Made by a program: the position numbers and the translations under genes
The notes under the pieces: model-generated
Told to the model about the DNA's origin: nothing
The model's input: only the letters and a program-made list of their open reading frames with translations
Databases searched by the model: none
Shown: positions 7,869 to 9,991 of the stretch, piece after piece
Layout: each line of letters opens with the position of its first letter
How positions within the stretch are numbered: position 1 is the stretch's first letter
NCBI GenBank assembly: GCA_001805465.1
Contig: MHGH01000010.1
Span: 17,219 to 27,209 of the forward strand
Reading direction: 5' to 3'
DNA length: 9,991 nt
From: Omnitrophica WOR_2 bacterium RBG_13_41_10
GTDB lineage: Bacteria; Omnitrophota; Gorgyraeia; Gygaellales; Profunditerraquicolaceae

Positions 7869-7896
7869 ATTTTATGGTAAATCCTACCTTTGTCAA
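7869..7896 (-). promoter_or_regulatory. Strong sigma-70-type promoter for the PagL-AsmA-EF-G operon
   Basis: Reading on the minus strand, a perfect -35 TTGACA (7896-7891), a 16-base spacer and a -10 TAAAAT (7874-7869, 5 of 6 consensus) are present. Expected transcription start is about 7862, only a few bases before the ATG at 7860, so the mRNA would be leaderless or nearly so. The spacer holds a short inverted repeat, GGTA-5-TACC, which might be an operator; that part is weak. The site sits in the 51-base gap after the YjbQ-family gene. Confidence 0.75.
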
Positions 7897-7911
7897 TTTT
7901 TTTATTTTTAC

Positions 7912-8331
7912 CTATTCTCCGATAACCTGCACTACTATATCGCGGTTGCGAGGGCGATTGTCAAATTCTGCCAAAACTACCTGCTGCCAAGTACCCAGCG
8001 AAAGCTTGCCTTCTTCAAAGGGGATAACTAAGGACGGCCCCTGCAAAGCTGCCCTTAAGTGGCTAAAGCCATTGGCATCACCCCAGGTTTCGTCGTGAGC
8101 ATAATTTTTTCCGGAGGGAATTAATTTTTCGAATAAATCTTTAACGTCTTTTATCAACCCCGGCTCATATTCAAAAGTAGTAATGGCGGCGGTTGAGCCG
8201 ATCACAAATACCGTGACCGTCCCCTGTTTTAGTTTAGAGTCATCAACTATTTTTTTTATATTAGCGGTGATATTAATTAAATCGGGGTTGCCCTTGGTAG
8301 GAATGCTGATTTTTTCGTGAATTATCTTCAT
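7912..8331 (-). CDS. YjbQ family protein (UPF0047, secondary thiamine-phosphate synthase-like)
   Basis: This 139-aa protein has the full length and all motifs of the YjbQ/UPF0047 family: GSTAAITTFEYEPGL (45-59), YAHDETWGDANGFSHLRAAL (77-96), GPSLVIPFEEGKLSLGTWQQ (98-117) and DNRPRNRDIVVQVIG near the C-terminus. The conserved His79, Asp80, His91 and Arg93 probably form the metal or anion pocket. Members are often labelled secondary thiamine-phosphate synthase because of a weak activity reported for the Escherichia coli protein. The real role is uncertain, and no thiamine genes are near here. It is cytosolic, without a signal peptide. The ATG lies 9 bases after the stop of the lipoprotein gene and has no recognisable ribosome site, so it is probably reached by translational coupling. 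It ends the four-gene group begun at 9273. The family call is firm. Confidence 0.93.
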   Translation of the reverse strand: MKIIHEKISIPTKGNPDLINITANIKKIVDDSKLKQGTVTVFVIGSTAAITTFEYEPGLIKDVKDLFEKLIPSGKNYAHDETWGDANGFSHLRAALQGPSLVIPFEEGKLSLGTWQQVVLAEFDNRPRNRDIVVQVIGE

Positions 8332-8340
8332 GCGAAAATA

Positions 8341-8730
8341 TTAGAGATATCGCTGAATTCGTTCTAAGATTTTATCCGCTGCTTCTTTGTCCGGATTAAC
8401 CGCTCCCACGCGTATTTCTATCTTGGAGCTGGCGTTTGTAATTCTGTGGATATCAATCCAAATAGTCTTTCCGTCGCTGTATTTGCTCATAATCTGGACA
8501 ACATCTGTTTCAATGGTTTCTTTAGTAATGGAAAGTTTTAAAGACTTTAAAGCGGATTTGCTAGCCTTAACTGTACTTTCTAGAGAATAGTTAACTTGCT
8601 CAGTTAATTTCCCCGAAAGCCAGGCTGCCGTTCCTGCACTACCTGCTGCACCTGCGAATAAAACAAAACATCCACAGATATTTACCAACGTGAATCCTGC
8701 AACTAAGAATATAAATATTTTCTTCAACAT
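8341..8730 (-). CDS. DUF3568-like small lipoprotein
   Basis: This 129-aa protein has a type II signal peptide: MLKK, a hydrophobic stretch, then a lipobox-like ICGC with Cys21 as the likely lipidated residue. A short Gly/Ala-rich segment (26-36, FAGAAGSAGTA) follows, then an alpha/beta domain with LTEQVNYSLESTVKASKSALKSL, a beta strand around TDVVQIMSKYSDGKTIWIDI and a terminal RVGAVNPDKEAADKILERI. This order (Gly-rich spacer, helix leading to KAL, beta strands with EIRVG, then a helix ending IL..I) matches the DUF3568 lipoprotein family as I remember it. Its function is unknown; it is presumably periplasmic and held in the inner or outer membrane. It begins 6 bases after the stop of the 112-aa gene and has no clear ribosome site. 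The lipoprotein call is strong; the family call is moderate. Confidence 0.75.
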   Translation of the reverse strand: MLKKIFIFLVAGFTLVNICGCFVLFAGAAGSAGTAAWLSGKLTEQVNYSLESTVKASKSALKSLKLSITKETIETDVVQIMSKYSDGKTIWIDIHRITNASSKIEIRVGAVNPDKEAADKILERIQRYL

Positions 8731-8736
8731 TGCTTA

Positions 8737-9075
8737 TTATCTATAGAATTTAAAACCGGGGAGCCTTTCGTTTTTTGCTTTCTGGAACCGTTCGTCTTCT
8801 ACGCTCATCAAGGCCTTGATATAGTGCCAGGGGATAAGGATGTTGGCCTTTACTTTTTCTTTCTTTTGCTTTTCCGGAGGTATTAAATTACCGTTTGCAT
8901 CCCACCAGATTCCCAGTTCATAAGCGGGGTTTTCTATCCAGACCCCCTCATTATCGATTCCCGTCACTACTGCCCAAACCTCATCCTTATAGATCTGAAA
9001 CAGCGGTAAATCCGGCCTTATATCAGGAGAAAATTTAAAAAGCACAAGCTTACCTACTAAATTCTCAACCTGCAT
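8737..9075 (-). CDS. Hypothetical Trp-rich 112-aa protein
   Basis: I do not recognise this protein. It has 112 residues, no signal peptide and no membrane helix, and is unusually rich in Trp (34, 46, 57, 58 and 83). The pattern is short beta strands: LVGKLVLFKF (6-15), VWAVVTGIDNEGVWIENP (33-50) and KVKANILIPWHYIKAL (74-89), with a charged loop at 66-75 and a basic helix at the end. The GxxVWIENP and ILIPWHYI segments recall small SH3- or Sm-like beta barrels, but this is only a resemblance. The gene is certainly expressed as a unit: a textbook ribosome site AGGAGGAG lies at 9079-9086, 3 bases before the ATG at 9075. It sits between the membrane peptide and the lipoprotein, with 9- and 6-base gaps, so a cytoplasmic partner of those is possible. 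Confidence 0.8.
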   Translation of the reverse strand: MQVENLVGKLVLFKFSPDIRPDLPLFQIYKDEVWAVVTGIDNEGVWIENPAYELGIWWDANGNLIPPEKQKKEKVKANILIPWHYIKALMSVEDERFQKAKNERLPGFKFYR

Positions 9076-9084
9076 ATACTCCTC

Positions 9085-9273
9085 CTATTTACAACAGCTG
9101 CCGCCGCTCTTGGCAATTCTCTTAATCACGCCAGAAACAACAAAACAAGCTAGGGCGATAAAAATAACCTGATTATCATCCATCGGCAAGACGTCAAATG
9201 CCGCTGCTAGAAGCAAAATGATCCCTGCACCCCATAGTAATGACCTTATAATGTTTACATTCTTATTTTCCAT
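9085..9273 (-). CDS. Small two-helix membrane protein with Cys-Cys tail
   Basis: This 62-residue protein has two hydrophobic helices, about 9-27 (IIRSLLWGAGIILLLAAAF) and 35-50 (VIFIALACFVVSGVI), joined by the short acidic loop PMDDNQ. It ends with a basic tail IKRIAKSGGSCCK, whose last residues hold two adjacent cysteines. The positive charges at the end predict a cytoplasmic C-terminus; both ends would then be inside. I do not recognise the family. The ATG at 9273 has a very strong ribosome site (AAAGGAGGAGG, 9275-9285), and a promoter lies just upstream, so this is the first gene of its group. The cysteine pair could bind metal, form a disulfide or be modified. That is suggestive beside a superoxide reductase but unproven. 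Confidence 0.75.
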   Translation of the reverse strand: MENKNVNIIRSLLWGAGIILLLAAAFDVLPMDDNQVIFIALACFVVSGVIKRIAKSGGSCCK

Positions 9274-9297
9274 ACCTCCTCCTTTCTTAAATTATAT

Positions 9298-9325
9298 AGT
9301 ATACCCGCTGCCAAGGGAATAGCAA
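9298..9325 (-). promoter_or_regulatory. Probable promoter for the four-gene group 9273-7912
   Basis: On the minus strand a -35-like TTGCTA (9325-9320), a 16-base spacer and a -10-like TATACT (9303-9298, 5 of 6 consensus) precede the membrane-peptide gene. Expected start is near 9291, giving a leader of about 18 bases that carries the strong ribosome site. Two perfect TATAAT hexamers lie nearby (9291-9296 and about 9329-9334), but neither has a good -35 partner, so the assignment is moderate. Confidence 0.55.
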
Positions 9326-9344
9326 GAGTATTATAACCGGTAAC

Positions 9345-9372
9345 CCCAAACTAAATTTTGGGCTATTTTTTT
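9345..9372 (+). terminator. Hairpin with T-tract, plus-strand orientation, at the superoxide reductase stop
   Basis: CCCAAA (9345-9350) pairs with TTTGGG (9357-9362) around a 6-base loop. On the plus strand it is followed by CTA and seven Ts (9366-9372). As an intrinsic terminator it would stop transcription from left to right, yet no plus-strand gene is visible. On the minus strand it is a hairpin just after the superoxide reductase stop without a T-run, so it may only protect or pause that mRNA. Confidence 0.45.
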
Positions 9373-9766
9373 ATTCAACAATTAATTCTTGAGAATTCTG
9401 CCAAAGCCCATGGATATTACAATAAGAAACAGCTAAAATCGCTCCTGACTTTTCGGTTTTAAATTTTACCGCAATCTCGGGCTGAGTATAAATACTGCTG
9501 GTATCCGGGCCTTGAATGGATTCTCCGTGTGCGCAAAAATCAAATCTCCCTATCTGATAAGGAAACTTTTCTTCTGCGGGTAAAAAATATACTTCAATCC
9601 AACGGATATGATGAGCGGTAGTATTAGGATGCGCAATCTCTTTGCCGACGCTTACGTTAATGGTGATAATCTTTCCCTTAACAGCTTTACCGCCTAATTC
9701 TATTACCGGGACATGCTTTTCTGTCTTCCAATCCGCACTTTGCAATAAATCTTTTATCTGTGCCAT
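9371..9766 (-). CDS. Superoxide reductase (neelaredoxin type, class II)
   Basis: This enzyme reduces superoxide to hydrogen peroxide at a mononuclear iron, with electrons usually from rubredoxin, in the cytosol of anaerobes and microaerophiles. The 131-aa protein has the full iron site: Glu16-Lys17-His18 (EKHVPVIE), His46 and His52 (AHPNTTAHHIRW) and Cys116/His119 (SYCNIHGLW). This gives four His and one Cys, plus the nearby Glu and Lys that tune the site. There is no N-terminal desulforedoxin domain, so it is the one-iron form. I place the start at the ATG at 9766, not 45 bases upstream. AGGAGG lies 5 bases before it, and the family begins at about this point; the upstream 15 residues would place the ribosome site inside the coding sequence. 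It follows a truncated TolC-like fragment by 16 bases and probably shares its transcript. Confidence 0.94.
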   Translation of the reverse strand: MAQIKDLLQSADWKTEKHVPVIELGGKAVKGKIITINVSVGKEIAHPNTTAHHIRWIEVYFLPAEEKFPYQIGRFDFCAHGESIQGPDTSSIYTQPEIAVKFKTEKSGAILAVSYCNIHGLWQNSQELIVE

Positions 9767-9771
9767 ATCGC

Positions 9772-9777
9772 CCTCCT
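9772..9777 (-). promoter_or_regulatory. Ribosome binding site deciding the superoxide reductase start
   Basis: AGGAGG sits 5 bases before the ATG at 9766, ideal spacing. An in-frame ATG at 9811 has no such site and would add 15 residues (ending KKEGD) that the family lacks. It lies in the 16-base gap after the TolC-like stop at 9783. Confidence 0.85.
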
Positions 9778-9782
9778 TTTTC

Positions 9783-9991
9783 CTAAATTTGAATATCCTT
9801 GTTATTACCAAAGGAAATATTGATCACGTCGCTCAAAGATAAATCGGTTTTGGAATCAGGCTCCTTTGCATAAAGGCAAGAGGCATAAACCGTAAAGGTA
9901 AAAATTAAAGGTAGGATAATTACTCTGGCGGATTTAAAGACAATGCTTTTTAATTCGCTGTAGATGGGGTATTTTTTATTGACACTGAAGA
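9783..9991 (-). pseudogene. Truncated N-terminus of a TolC-like outer-membrane efflux protein, start beyond the right edge
   Basis: An open frame enters from the right edge and runs 68 codons to a TAG at 9783-9785. It has no ATG, GTG or TTG start in the window, so its beginning lies outside. Seen: a basic segment (KSARV), a hydrophobic stretch VIILPLIFTFTVYASCLYA like a signal peptide, then the motif DLSLSDVINISFGNNKDIQI. The consensus that opens TolC-family proteins is a similar LxLxxAIxxALxNNxxIQ. A full TolC would need about 400 more residues, but here the frame ends at once and the superoxide reductase starts 16 bases later; reading through the TAG gives nothing TolC-like. I therefore call it a remnant left after a deletion or rearrangement. 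A real short secreted peptide is the alternative. Confidence 0.55.

Noticed and set aside
9371..9811. Longer superoxide reductase starting at 9811
   Set aside because: The extra 15 residues are not family-like, and the strong AGGAGG would fall inside them, correctly placed for the ATG at 9766.

Overview
Every gene I can support lies on the minus strand, so transcription runs from the right edge to the left. The content suggests an anaerobic, diderm (Gram-negative type) bacterium of moderately AT-rich composition. Three gene types point to this: a superoxide reductase (anaerobe), a PagL-like outer-membrane protein with an AsmA-like protein and a lipoprotein (diderm envelope), and a Minf_1886-type protein, a family I know mainly from Planctomycetes/Verrucomicrobia-related lineages. 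A member of the PVC group or a neighbour such as Omnitrophota would fit. This placement is inference.

Layout, right to left (direction of transcription). (1) 9991-9371: the N-terminal end of a TolC-like outer-membrane protein that stops abruptly at 9783, then a superoxide reductase. (2) 9370-9274: a short regulatory gap with a good promoter reading into the next group and a hairpin with a T-tract on the opposite strand. (3) 9273-7912: a tight four-gene group of a two-helix membrane peptide, an unrecognised Trp-rich 112-aa protein, a DUF3568-like lipoprotein and a YjbQ-family protein. (4) 7896-7869: a strong sigma-70-like promoter placed almost on top of the next start codon. (5) 7860-503: a five-gene run of PagL-like protein, AsmA-like protein, membrane-anchored coiled-coil/EF-G fusion, stand-alone GMP-synthase ATP-pyrophosphatase and Minf_1886-type protein. 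Four of these are separated by 4-nt gaps or an 11-nt overlap. (6) 410-1: the N-terminal 136 residues of a membrane-bound, ion-pumping pyrophosphatase that continues past the left edge.

The most unusual object is the 994-aa protein at 1885-4869. Its last 700 or so residues are an apparently complete elongation factor G with all GTPase motifs. Its first 290 residues are a signal anchor, a long coiled coil and a charged Pro/Ala/Lys/Glu linker. The charge pattern predicts that the EF-G part sits in the cytoplasm, tethered to the inner membrane. It lies outside the usual ribosomal str operon context, inside an envelope-biogenesis operon next to an AsmA-like lipid-transport candidate. The gene after it is a GMP-synthase synthetase domain without its glutaminase half. 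Together these look like a possible undescribed link between translation and the membrane. Its function cannot be read from sequence.

No stretch longer than 300 bases lacks a gene. I saw no tRNA, rRNA, CRISPR array, insertion sequence or attachment site.
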